Below, in pieces: positions 1 to 12,100 of a DNA stretch of 64,000 nucleotides. The notes beneath the pieces are model-generated. The model saw only the letters and a program-made list of their open reading frames with translations, was not told the DNA's origin and ran no database searches. The first letter of the stretch is position 1, and each line of letters opens with the position of its first letter. The stretch comes from Lasiodiplodia sp. COLG20 (Eukaryota; Ascomycota; Dothideomycetes; Botryosphaeriales; Botryosphaeriaceae): positions 1,922,001-1,986,000 of the forward strand of contig VNWV01000007.1 in assembly GCA_009801085.1 (NCBI GenBank), read 5' to 3'. Made by a program: the position numbers and the translations under genes.

Positions 1-2
1 TC

Positions 3-824
3 CAGGCCGCTATCCTGTCTGGTGACACCTCTTCCAAGTCCACCAACGAGATCCTCCTGCTCGACGTCGCTCCTCTCTCCATTGGTATCGAGACCGCTGG
101 TGGTGTCATGACTCCTCTCATCAAGCGCAACACCACCATCCCCACCAAGAAGTCTGAGGTCTTCTCCACCTTCTCCGACAACCAGCCCGGTGTCCTTATC
201 CAGGTCTTCGAGGGTGAGCGTGCCCGCACCAAGGACAACAACCTGCTCGGCAAGTTCGAGCTTACCGGCATTCCCCCGGCGCCCCGTGGTGTTCCCCAGA
301 TCGAGGTCACCTTCGATGTTGATGCCAACGGTATCATCAACGTCTCCGCTCTCGAGAAGGGCACCGGCAAGACCAACAAGATTGTCATCACCAACGACAA
401 GGGCCGTCTGTCCAAGGAGGAGATCGAGCGTATGCTTGCTGAGGCCGAGAAGTACAAGGCTGAGGATGAGGCCGAGGCGGCCCGTATCGCTGCCAAGAAC
501 GCTCTCGAGTCCTACGCTTACTCCCTCCGCAACACCCTCTCCGACCCCAAGGTCGACGAGAAGCTCGACGCTGGCGACAAGGAGAAGCTCAAGTCCGAGA
601 TCGACAAGGTCGTTGCCTGGTTGGACGACAACCAGCAGGCTACCAAGGACGAGTACGAGTCTCAGCAGAAGGAGCTTGAGGGTGTCGCCAACCCCATCAT
701 GATGAAGTTCTACGGCGCTGGTGGTGAGGGTGGTGCTCCCGGTGGCTTCCCCGGCGCTCCCGGTGGTGCTGCTCCTGGCGGTGCCGGCGGCGACGACGGC
801 CCCACCGTCGAGGAGGTTGACTAA
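3..824 (+). CDS. HSP70: Cytosolic Hsp70 chaperone (SSA type), 3' part
   Basis: ATP-dependent chaperone of the cytosol and nucleus that folds client proteins together with J-proteins and exchange factors. Only the last 273 codons are present and the reading frame is open from base 3, so the ATPase domain start lies outside the window. Visible parts are the end of the nucleotide-binding domain, the linker ([17 protein letters not shown]), the beta-sandwich substrate-binding domain ([14 protein letters not shown]), the helical lid ([20 protein letters not shown]), a Gly/Pro/Ala-rich tail and the terminal EEVD that binds TPR co-chaperones. EEVD argues against BiP (HDEL) and against mitochondrial Ssc1. 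There is no intron in this part, and codons are strongly C-biased at third positions, as expected of a highly expressed gene. Confidence 0.96.
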   Translation, partial: QAAILSGDTSSKSTNEILLLDVAPLSIGIETAGGVMTPLIKRNTTIPTKKSEVFSTFSDNQPGVLIQVFEGERARTKDNNLLGKFELTGIPPAPRGVPQIEVTFDVDANGIINVSALEKGTGKTNKIVITNDKGRLSKEEIERMLAEAEKYKAEDEAEAARIAAKNALESYAYSLRNTLSDPKVDEKLDAGDKEKLKSEIDKVVAWLDDNQQATKDEYESQQKELEGVANPIMMKFYGAGGEGGAPGGFPGAPGGAAPGGAGGDDGPTVEEVD

Positions 825-1127
825 ATTGGTGCGCACACCTCTTGCTTCCTCTTTTCTTCAGCATAGATTCCCATCTATGATGGCGGTTCGGAGTTTTTAG
901 AGCCACTGTAAGGTTTTGGGTTTGCATTGCTCGTGCTGGGTTTTTTCCTTTTTCATGAGATCATGAATGGGCGGAAAAAAGTTTTTCTGGCCATGGGACT
1001 GTAGTTAATGATCACCAAGCATCAAGAAGGTGCAAAAAAATTTACTTTTCACAATTCAAACTTTGTGCCATTTGCTCCGTGAAGACACTTGTCGAGAAGC
1101 TACATATACAAATAATTCAGTCATAGG

Positions 1128-1210
1128 TGGGCACTTGAAGCTATCATCCGGACGCAAATGTCGATTTAATAATTTGACATTTGCGTCCGGACGATAGCTT
1201 CAACTACCCA
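1128..1210. repeat. Near-perfect inverted repeat (foldback/MITE-like), copy 1
   Basis: Two 35-nt arms (1128-1162 and 1176-1210) pair with three mismatches around a 13-nt AT-rich loop. The arm core contains TTGAAGCTATC followed by TCCGGACGCAAATGTC. I see no clear target-site duplication. The same arm core recurs at 1496-1577 and near 50571, so this is a dispersed family rather than a terminator stem. Confidence 0.8.
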
Positions 1211-1495
1211 TGTTATGCGCATAAAACAAATGCTTCATATTGCGTCTAGTTAACATGGGAAAGTTTAATTCTTTATCTCATGCAAGGATGCCATGACAAG
1301 TGAGGTAGAAGTAGAGGCTGATGTCCATCAATAGCTACGGTGAGTTCCAGCCAGACACTTCACAATGATGTCGGCTTTCAAGAGATGAGTATTTTCATAT
1401 TTGTACATACATAAACATCACGACGTCTCTTCATGTGGATTTGGACTTGCTCGTACTACATACAAGGCCGGTTCATTGAGTATCGCAACAAAACC

Positions 1496-1577
1496 GGGGA
1501 GTTGAAGCTCTCGTCCGGATGCATTTGTTCATATTTATATCGTGCATTCGTGTCCAGATGGATGCTTCAACTACCCC
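1496..1577. repeat. Degenerate foldback repeat, copy 2
   Basis: Left arm reads GTTGAAGCTCTCGTCCGGAT. The right arm, read in reverse complement, starts GGGGTAGTTGAAGCATCC. Both match the copy 1 arms but with many substitutions, and pairing is imperfect. It lies about 290 bp from copy 1. Confidence 0.65.
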
Positions 1578-1740
1578 TCCTGTTTTAATACCAATGGAAC
1601 CGACCTCGTAGTATTTGGGTATCCCATTTCCACTACAACGCCTCGAAAACTTTTGACAACGCCTGCCATATGCATATCCATAACCCAGCATCCCGCCCAT
1701 TGATTTATGCGCCTTTACCCAAGTGGACCCTCCTTCATGC

Positions 1741-2388
1741 TCACTCCTGCGCCGACTGTGTCAGCCTTTTGGGCTTGGGCAAGCCAGGGATCTCAATCTG
1801 GTCCGGATCCTTGCTGAAGGGGTTGCGCAGCTCCTCGCCCGGCTTGCGTACGTCCCATATATCTTCGCTACTAGGGCCGCTGCGGTACTTGGCCTCCTTC
1901 TGCTCGTACCGCTCCGAGATGAGCCGGGCCTTTTCTGCGTCGCCGTAGGAGCGGGTGCGCATGCAGAACCAGAAGTCGGACCAGTTATCGGAGCACGAGC
2001 GTAGGCTGCCGTAGCGGTAGACGTTCATGGCCTGTCCGCCCAATGACTGGCAGTAGAAGGCCCCGTCGAAGGCTTGGCGACAGTTCATTGTCGTGGGGAA
2101 GATGGAAGAGGATGTGGGATCCGCGGCGGTCGAGCTGGAGTCGCCGGAAGCGGTGGTGGTAGCGCCGCCGCTGGGAGCCTCTCCTGCCCTGACAGAAGCT
2201 TGGAGCTCGGCGAGGAGATTCTGCAGTTCCAGCTCGGATTGCTCTTCGCGCGATAATGGGGCGCGAGGCTTATCTGTGACATCGTGCGGGCTCGGGGGAG
2301 GTTGCGACAAAGTTGGGACCGGGTCAGGCGTGGGGTCGGAGGGCTTCGCAGCGGAAGTCTGGGGGTTTGAGCGCCACCACCAGCCCAT
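1741..2388 (-). CDS. EMI1: EMI1-like twin-CX9C protein (DUF3128 family)
   Basis: A 215-residue single-exon gene. Residues 1-100 are Pro/Ser/Thr-rich and presumably disordered, starting with the MGWWW found in fungal homologues. Residues 101-150 are the DUF3128 core: NCRQAFDGAFYC (C103, C113) and SCSDNWSDFWFC (C132, C142) each have nine residues between the cysteines, a twin CX9C pattern. Twin CX9C proteins are usually oxidatively folded by Mia40 in the mitochondrial intermembrane space. Yeast Emi1 is known from induction of early meiotic genes and human C22orf39 belongs to the same family; the molecular role is not settled. Head-to-head with VPS13 across 792 bp. Confidence 0.85.
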   Translation of the reverse strand: MGWWWRSNPQTSAAKPSDPTPDPVPTLSQPPPSPHDVTDKPRAPLSREEQSELELQNLLAELQASVRAGEAPSGGATTTASGDSSSTAADPTSSSIFPTTMNCRQAFDGAFYCQSLGGQAMNVYRYGSLRSCSDNWSDFWFCMRTRSYGDAEKARLISERYEQKEAKYRSGPSSEDIWDVRKPGEELRNPFSKDPDQIEIPGLPKPKRLTQSAQE

Positions 2389-3180
2389 TGTGCTTGTATG
2401 GAGAAGAGTAAAGTCGGCGGTGGTGATTCAGACAGGTGAAGGACCGGTTGCGGGAGACAGAGGGCGCGATGGGTTTGTCGGCGCGAGACAGATGAAGTCG
2501 GTGCTGAGTAGAATGCTGAGCTTGAAGGCTGGATGACGATTGCAGCACTCAATGTCTGGAAATTAGGGTTGCAGAAGGCGACAAGCACCGGAATGAACAA
2601 TCGCGCTCTGGGCTGGAGACGCGCGAGGAAATTCCATTGGCTGCGAGTCAGTGCGGGAGAACGAGAACGGTCACGTGGAACCAACAGCTGCGGCCTGGCT
2701 GCTGGTGTCACGAAGAAGGGATCGACGTCATCCTGGCGGAATGAGCAGGAAAGATGGGCAAGCCACACAAAGACGAGCGCGTGCAGTAGGTGTTGCGTGT
2801 CTCCAGTGCAGCGGCCTGCATCGTTGCACGCGATTTTCGACTCATACCTCGACCATTTCTCATTTTTGCGGCTTCGGGCGATTTTTCGCGCATCGCGCTC
2901 CCCGCTCTGAGCTGGCAAATCCTGGCAGCTTCCTAGCTGGCGCGCGCCGCGTGTGTCGGTGTCAGTGGGGTCGCTCGACTTAAACAACAACTTTCCCTCC
3001 GCCGCACCACCACCAAATCCTTCGACGCCTTCCGCGCCACCTAACGACGTCACGTCTGCCTGATTGATACCCATTCTGCTTATGGATTGACGATAGAACG
3101 GTTTTCTGCTTCACTCAAATACCCTCCGAACCTTGTACTATATCCATCCCAGGCCCGGGTAACGGCCACCTCCCACCGCC
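2389..3180. promoter_or_regulatory. Divergent promoter region EMI1 / VPS13
   Basis: 792 bp between two start codons on opposite strands. It must hold both promoters and 5' UTRs. I see no convincing TATA box. The 60-100 bp before VPS13 are C/T-rich, as common in fungal leaders. Confidence 0.55.
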
Positions 3181-6100
3181 ATGCTTGAGGGTCTCGTCGC
3201 CAACCTGCTCAACCGCTTTCTGGGCATGTACGTCCAGAACTTCGATCCGAAACAATTGAACGTCGGTATCTGGTCTGGAGACGTCAAGCTCCGCGATCTC
3301 GAACTTCGCCGTGAAGCCCTCGATCAGCTCAACCTTCCACTCAACGTTGTCCAGGGCCATCTCGGCTCGCTCACACTCTCTATACCATGGTCGAACCTCA
3401 GAGGCAAACCCGTGCGGGTCAGCATCGAGGATGTCTTCCTGCTGGCTGCGCCTAGGGAGGATGCCGATTTCGACGCAGATGAGCAAGACCGGCGCTCGCA
3501 CGCCGTGAAGATGGAGAAGCTGGACAGCGCGGAAATGCTGAAAGAAAGAAACACCGAGGGCATGTCGCAGGAGGAGCAGCAAAAGAACCAGAGCTTCACG
3601 GCAAGCTTGGTCACTGCTATCGTGGATAACGTCCAGGTCAGCGTGAAGAATGTGCACATTCGCTACGAGGATTCCCTGTCCGATCCCGGCCACCCGTTTG
3701 CGCTCGGAATCACCCTCGACGAGCTCAGCGCCGTTAGCACCGACGAGAACTGGAAGCCCACCTTCATCCAGAGTGCTTCTGCCTCCGCTCACAAACTCGC
3801 CACGCTCGGTTCTTTGGCGGTATACTGGGACACGGATGCAAAGCTGTTGTGTTCGGGCACGGGCACGACGCAGGCAATGGACCATGCCGAGTTTGTGGAA
3901 AAGCTTCGCAGCATGATCATCAAGGGCGACAGCTCTACAATTGCCGAGCATCAGTTCATCCTCAAGCCCGTCAGTGGCAGGGCGGGGCTTGAGATGGACA
4001 AGACCGGCAAGACCGACCGGCCCAAGATCAAGGCTCGTCTGCTCTTTGATGAGCTCGGCTTTGTCATCGACGAGGACCAGTACCGCGATGCCTTGATGCT
4101 GGTAGACCTCTTCCACTACTTCATCAGGCATCAAGAGTATAAGAGGCTGCAGCCCAAGAGCCGGCCGAAGGAAGATCCTCGTGCGTGGCTTCAGTTTGCT
4201 GGAAATGCAGTGCTTGATAAGATCCACGAAAGAAACCGTAAATGGTCCTGGGATTACTTCAGGGAAAGGCGCGATGACCGGAAACGGTACATCGAGCTTT
4301 TCAAGAAGAAGAAGAGAGAAGAGCAGCTTTCGCAGGATGAAACTAAGGAGCTTGACGACCTGGAGCACAAGTTGTCTTATGAAGACTTGCGGTTCTGGCG
4401 TTCGCTTGCCCGTAATCAGCTGCGCAAGGAGAACGTTGGCGTGAAGAAGCAGCCCCAGAAGCAGTCATGGTCGTCATGGATCTGGGGAGGCGGCGAGGAG
4501 GACACTTCTGAGGACGCGCAAATGTCGGAGAAACAGCGACAAGAGCTGTACGACGCCATCGACTGGGACGAGAAGAAGCAAATTACCGAGGCCGTTGACA
4601 TGCCGCGGGAGTATGTGAAGATGCAGGTGGAAATGAGTCTTCGGACTGGTAGCTTCACACTGAAGCGAGACCCGCACGGCAAGGCCACGGAGATTCTCCG
4701 CTTGCTGTTTGATTCCTTCAGCACCAAGGTTCTACAGAGGACCGATTCCATGCTTGCGGAGCTCAGCCTTGATGGCATGCGGTTGTACGATGGCACCACG
4801 GAAGGCAGTCTGTTCCCTCAGATTGTCACCGTCAAGGATGCCCCTCCTGTACCGGACGAGAAGCGCATCGAAGAGCTCAATGACGACGAAACCTCAAAAG
4901 CTGACGCGGGCGAGGAAGTTGCCGATCCTTTCTTCCAGTTAGCTTTCGAAAACAACCCTCTAGACGGAAGCGCAGATACCGCTCTAACCGTGAAGCTGAA
5001 GGGTATGGAGGTCATCTACAACCCCAGATTCGTGGTCGAGGTTGTGAAATTTTTCAAGCCTCCAGAGAGTCGTATGGAGTCTATTGGAGCACTCATGGAG
5101 ACCGCTGGCGCAACTGTCGAGGGTCTGCGACAGCAGACTCGTGCTGGTCTGGAGTTCGCGCTTGAGGAGCACAAGACGATCAACGCTCAACTCGACTTGC
5201 AAGCCCCTCTCATCATCGTTCCGGACTCCGTTACGAAAGAGAGCAGCATTTGCCTGATTTTGGATGCCGGTCATGCCAAGGTCAACAGCGAGCTTATCGA
5301 CAAGGACACACTAAAGGACATCCAATCCAAGCAAAAGGGACAGTTCTCCGAGGATGATCTCAAGCGCCTTCAGGGCCTGATGTACGACAAATTTCTGTTG
5401 AAGCTCGACTCAACCCAAGTCCTCATCGGGCCTTCGATAGAGGAGACCAAGGCGCAACTGGTAGAGACTGATGGCTCGAAGAACCTCCATCTCGTGGACC
5501 GTATCAATGTCGACTTTACCATTGAAACTTGCATCGTCCCCAAGGCCTCTGACCTAACAAAATTCCGCATTTCGGGTAATCTGCCTGTTTTGCACGCTTC
5601 AATCTCGGATGCCAAGTACAAAAACCTCATGAAGTTGATTGAGGTCGCTATACCGAAGTTTGAAGACCCACCTGCACCGGATAAACAAGTGGCACAGGGA
5701 GCCACTGGACCTTCAAACTTGAAGCCCACTGACAATGTCAGCAATGACCAGCTTACGAAGACAAGATCCAGGTCATTCCAATACTCTGCGCAACAACGCG
5801 AGCTTGTGGTATCTGACGCGGGTAGCGAAGCCGATGATGCTGAATTCGAGGATGCGACTGATGGCACCAAGTCTGACGTGCCTGTTCATCAGCGGAATTT
5901 TGAGTTCAAGTTCACTGTAGACAAGCTGCAAGGTTCTTTGTATCGATCCGATCCAGAGGGCAAGAAGCCAGACCAGCTTTTAGTTGAACTTGTTGCGGAG
6001 CATTTCTACCTCGAGTTCTACCAAAGGCCTTTCGACATTGCGGCCGAAGTCCGTCTGAAGAGCTTGGCGGTAGTGGACCACGTTGACCCTAACCCACTGC

Positions 6101-9100
6101 CAGAGTTCAGGAACCTTATCTCGTCAGACGATGCTGGTGATAGAGATCTCTTCCAACTGAAGTTTGTCAAGGTCAACAAGGATTCACCCGAATTCATGCC
6201 CAAGTATGAGGGCATTGGGACAAACTTGGACGTTCATGTCTCCACGATCAACTTGATCGTGACTCGGGCGACTTTGTTGACGTTGTTGGATTTCGTGCTC
6301 ATCACCTTCACCAGCCCCGGTCCGCCTCAAGACAAAGACAAGAAGAAGGTCAATGACAGTCCAGAAGATGATGATGAAATCGCGGTCGCTGCTGTGAACC
6401 CAGACCCTGACAAAATCCGCATCAGAGCTGAGCTGAAGGGAATATCGGTCATATTGAACAACGACGGTATGCGCCTTGCAACCTTGAGCCTCAGTACTGC
6501 AGATGTTGGTGTCTTCATCATGGGCAAGGCGATGCGCGTCGGTGGCAAGTTGGGCAGTCTGTCTTTGACCGATGATGTCAATCAAGGCGTCTCTAAGGAA
6601 TCTTCCTTGCGTCAGCTTGTTACCATTGAAGGTGACGAGTTGCTAGACTTTGCCTACGAGACCTTCGATTCGGACTCAAAGGCGTACCCTGGCTACGACA
6701 CTTCCATCTACTTGCGTTCCGGTTCCATCAAAGTCAACTTTGTCACGGAGCCCTTCAGGAAGATCATGGAGTTTGGAGTCAAATTTGGCAAGATGCAGGC
6801 CATCTTCAATGCTGCTCGTCAAGCCGCTGTGGAGCAAGCCAGCCAAGTGCAAGAGAAGGCTAACAAGATGCATTTCGACATCTTGATCCGTACACCGATC
6901 GTCGTCTTCCCCCGCATGGTTGCTCCTGAAGGTCAGGCGGAACGTGACAGCCTCACGGCCTACTTGGGAGAGATCTATGCGAATAACAAGTTCGTACCTC
7001 TTGACGACTCTAAGAACGCAGACACTGCCAACAAGCTGTCTGCTGGCCTCCGTAACATTCGCCTCACTTCCTTCTTCCACTACGAGGAGGAGAAGTCGGA
7101 GGAGCTGGAGTTGATCGACAAGGTTGACCTGGGTTTCGACATCACCTATGTTGAACACAAGCCCGAGTACAAGCGCCCTGACCTCGAGATCGAAGGTTCC
7201 ATGTCCAACATCAACCTCAGATTAACCCAAGAACAGATGAGGTTCATGCTTGAGCTTTCCAGATCCATTCCAGCCGCGTTTGCCACAGACCCTGAAGCAG
7301 CTATGAATGAGGATGTCGAGAGGCAAGTGCCTGACTCGACGCTCAAACGCGCCAACACGATGAAGAATACCGAGCCTGAGCCCAGCAATGACAAGCAGGT
7401 CATTACGAGCCAGGGCCCAGAGCTAGGCTCCCAGGAGGAGACTTGGACGAAGCTCGACTTCGTTTTCAAGGTTGGCGCCATCGGTCTTGAGTTGATCAAC
7501 GCCAAGGAGACGGAGCCTGTCGGCGACATCGATGCTGCAAGCTTGTCTAAGTTCTCTTTGAACGAGACCAGTGTGAAGATGCGCATGCTCAGCGACGGTT
7601 CGTTGGAGTCGGAGCTTCTCATCCAATCCTTCACGATCCGGGATACCCGGACTCAGGAGACAAACAAGTTCCGCAAGGTCATGTCTTTGATCAACAATGA
7701 TGTCAAGCAACAGTTCATGGCCAGCGTCTCCATTTCCGGGGGCAAGGATCGTCACATGATTGTCCTCTTGACGATTGATAGCCCTCGCGTCATCCTTGCC
7801 TTGGATTATCTCTTTGCCATCCAAACCTTTGTTAACGCCGGCCTTTCTGTCAAGGAGCCTATCGAGATCGAGAGCGAAGAGGATGATACTGCCACTGAGG
7901 ACGTAGAGAACTCGAATAGTGACATCTCCAGTGCCCTTACCAAGCCGGCTGCTCAAACGCCAGAGACCAAGAAACCCGAGGAGGAATCCACTATGGAGAT
8001 GTCATTCCGCATCAACGTTGTTGAGGCTCAGGCTGTCCTTATTGCAAACCCTGCGATGACCAATTCCGAGGCCATTGTGCTTGGCACAAAGCAAGTGCTC
8101 ATCTCAAAGCAGCACGCTACTACCCTACAGGTAGACCGGGTCGGGATGTTCCTGTGCCGCATGGATCAGTGGGAGACCACGAAACTCCGCATCCTAGATG
8201 ACTTCAGCATTCAGACTTCTCTTGATATGCGTTCGCAAGGCCCGCAGTCATCTCTGACCAGCATTCAAGTCGATATCGACCCTCTTGTGCTTCGTGTATC
8301 GCTCCGCGATATCATGTTGGCCATGCAAATCTTCAACAAGGCTTCAGCTATGAACAACAACGGAGATGAAAAATTGCAGGGTCAGGAACCAAAGAAGATC
8401 AAGAGCGGTACCAAGAGCACCAATGCCAAATCCACCGTTGCTTCCACCAAAAACAAGCAGACTGCGAAGACGGTTTCAACCCAACGTTCCAGCGCAGGCA
8501 AGGAAGTTGCAACAGCTCAAGGTTCAGCAGTGGTCAAGAAGGAGGAGATGAGGGTCTCAATGCAAGGCATCCGTGTCGTCATCATCGGTGATAAACACGA
8601 GTTGCCTATGCTAGACTGGAGCGTGAAGAAGTTCGACATCGAGGTTCGTGACTGGTCTGGGGCCATGGTCGCCGACACCAGCATTGATACCTTCTTCAAC
8701 ATCTACAACTTCTCCAAGTCTGCTTGGGAGCCGCTCATTGAGCCCTGGCAGCTCGGCTTCCACATGTCCAAGGAGCAAAACCCCGACAAGCTAGCAGTTG
8801 AGCTCTACTCCAGGAAGTCTCTGGACCTGACGGTTACTGCTGCCACGATTGCACTGGCATCCAAGTCGGCGGACTTCCTGTCGAGCGATGAGGACGTGCT
8901 CTCAAAACCGCGTGGCACCGACGCCCCGTACCGCATTCGCAACTACACTGGTTTCGATATGAACGTCTGGGCAGTCAGCGAGAACACCGACGGAGGCTCT
9001 GCTGCTAAATTAGCCGATGGTGAAGAAGCGCCATGGAGGTTTGAGGACCCGACAACTACTAGAGAAACGCTCGCACCAGAGGGTGCAACTGGTATTGTTG

Positions 9101-12100
9101 GCATCAAGCTGGAAGGCAGCGGGTTTGACAGCATCAACCGCATCCCGGTCAACCGTGAGGGCGAGTACATCTACAACCTTCAGCCCCGTAAGGACCGTAT
9201 CCTCCACCGCATTTGCTGTGAAGTCTCGCTTGGCCAGGACAACGTCAAGTATATCACCTTCCGCTCTCCTCTCGTCGTCGAGAACAACACTCAGATCCCT
9301 GTCGAGATTGGCGTCTTCAGCCCTGAGGATGGAAACTTGCTCAAGATCGAGAAGGTTGCTCCTGGAGATGCCAGGCCTGCTCCTGTAGGCGCTGCCTTCA
9401 TGCACTCGTTGATCATTCGTCCGGATCAGGGCTTCGGTTACACATGGTCGAACGAAAGGCTGTTCTGGAAGGATATGCTCAAGCGGCCCACGAGGATCAT
9501 CACGTGCAAAGGCGAGAGTGAAAACGACTCTCCGCCCTTCTATTTCCAGCTGCATGCGGCTTATGACAAGAAGGACCCGCTTACGCAGGTGTACCCATGC
9601 ATGCGCTACAAGTTGCATGCCCCGGTTGAAGTCGTGAACCTCCTACCATACGATTTCAAGTACAGGATCTACGATGACAACACGAAGAAGGATTGGACGA
9701 ACTTCTTGCGTAAGGGAGGCGTCAGCCCTGTGCACGTTGTGGAACTTTCCCACCTGCTGCTCATGAGCGTTGATATGCAGGACACGCCGTTCAAGCCCAG
9801 CAAGTTCTCCGTCATCAACTCGTCCGACAAGGAGAACTTCCGGCGTGAGAAGACCGTGGAAGTCAAGGACAATCAGGATCTGGCATTGCGCCTGAAACTC
9901 CACTACTACAACATTCCCGATAGTGGAGGTGCTTTCAAGGTCGCTGTGTACAGCCCTTACGTTATCCTCAACAGGACCGGGCTTGAGCTCGACGTGCGGA
10001 GCAAGGCCTTCCTGGGTTCAGCGAAGGCCGCCGCGGGTGCCGGCGTGTTTGCGAACACGCAGGGCGATTCGACCAGAGCCCAGCCGTTCATGTTCTCCTT
10101 CCCTACCGATGACCACAAGAATCGTGCGCTCATCAAGGTCGGTGACTCGAACTGGAGCAAGCCGCAGAGTTTCGACGCGATTGGTAGTACGTACGATGTT
10201 GCGCTTCCGAGCGTCCAAGGAAGATCAGATATGCACGTGGGCGTCACTGTTGAAGAGGGAGAGGGCAAGGTAAGCCTCGCATTGTGGTCTTTATTGAATG
10301 GCGCTGATACTGTGCAGTACAACTTGAGCAAGGTCGTTACCATTGCTCCACGGTACATCATCAAGAACAAGATGAGCGAGGATATTAACATCCGTGAGCC
10401 CGGATCCCCGAACATTCTGACGTTGAAGAACGGCGACCTCCTGCCTCTTCGCTATCTGCGATCGGGCGAGCGTCAGCAACTCTGCTTGTGCTTCCCCGGT
10501 GTCAACAATCAGTGGTCAGCACCTTTCGACATTGCAAATGTTGGAAGCGTCCACGTCAAGCTCGCCAAAGCTGGTCAGCGTCAGAAGTTGATCCGTGTCG
10601 AGATTCTCATGGAAGGAGCGACCATTTTCTTGCACGTTAGTGTGGAGACCAAGCACTGGCCCTTCTCCATGCGCAACGAGAGCGACACGGAATTCTTGTT
10701 CTGGCAGACTAACCCGAACGTCGACGAGGACGAGGAAGATAATGGTTCTGGCTGGCGCCCCATCCGGTACCGTCTTCCGCCAAAGAGCATTATGCCGTAC
10801 GCCTGGGACTACCCAGCCGCCAAGAACAAGGAGATTGTGCTCAAGGCCAACAATAAAGAGCGACACGTCAAGCTCGCCGAGATTGGCAATCTGGTTCCGC
10901 TTAAACTTCCGCCGGCTCAGAGTTCCAGCCGTGGCAAGATCATCGATCTCAGTGTCGTTGCGGATGGGCCGACGCAGACGCTTGTCATCTCTAACTGGAA
11001 ACCTTCGAAGAGTTTGTACAAGCAGAAGTCGGCCTCGGCATCCAGATCTACCACGGACGGCTTTGAGGTCAAGGACGTGGACACGGATGTTACGTTCAAG
11101 GCCAAGCTGCGGATTGCTGGCATCGGAGTCTCGCTCGTCAACAGACAGCTCCGTGAGCTCGTCTACATCACCCTGCGTGATATCGAGTTCAATTATGGTG
11201 ATTCAGCGCTGTACCAGCAGTTTTCCAGCACTATCAAGTGGATTCAGATCGACAACCAGCTCTACGGCGGTATCTTCCCTATCCTGTTCTACCCCAGTGT
11301 TGTTCCAAAGACAGGCAAGGAAATGGAGGCACACCCGATTCTCCAGGCCTCAATCACGAGGGTCAAGGATGATTCGTACGGTGTGCTTTACATCAAGTAC
11401 TTCTCCTTCCTGCTGCAGCAGATGACACTCGAAATTGACGAAGACTTCATCTTCGCGCTGCTTGACTTTGCCAAGATTCCTGGAGCGTCTTGGTCTGAGG
11501 TCAAGGAAGGCAAGCTTTGCGACGAGGAGCTTGACATCCCAGAGCCGAAGCAGGAACAGGGCGGCCAGGACGTCTACTTCGAGCTTCTGCATCTGCAGCC
11601 AATGCAGTTCGATTTGTCCTTCGTCCGGACTGAGCGTATCAACGCCGAAGACACGATGACCTCCTCGAACCCCTTCATGTTCGCCGTCAATGTCCTCACT
11701 ATGTCCATTGGTAATGTCAATGATGCTCCGCTGCGGTACAACGCCCTCATTCTAGAGAACGCTCGCGTATCGGTCGCGGCTCTCGTCACCAGCATCAAGA
11801 ACCACTACGTCCAGGAGAGTTTGCGCCAAGTTCATCTTATTCTTGGATCCGCCGACTTCCTTGGCAACCCTGTTGGCTTGTTCCAGAACGTATCGTCTGG
11901 TGTCACCGACATCTTCTACGAGCCTTACAAGGGTCTCGTCATGACAGACAGGCCTCAGGACCTTGGTATTGGCATTGCGAAGGGTGCGTCCAGCTTCGTC
12001 AAGAAATCAGTCTTCGGTTTCTCCGACAGTATGGCCAAGTTCACCGGCAGTTTGTCTAAGGGTCTTGCCGTTGCCACGATGGACCAGGAGTTCCAGAACT

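Larger units (their letters stand above)
825..1740. other. Intergenic spacer carrying two foldback repeats
   Basis: No convincing gene. It holds the HSP70 3' UTR and an AT-rich stretch with two related hairpin repeats, listed separately. It separates HSP70 from the EMI1-like gene, which converges on it. Confidence 0.6.

Noticed and set aside
3115..4368. 417-codon open frame antisense to VPS13
   Set aside because: It mirrors the codon periodicity of VPS13, shows no domain, and overlaps the strongly supported chorein region.
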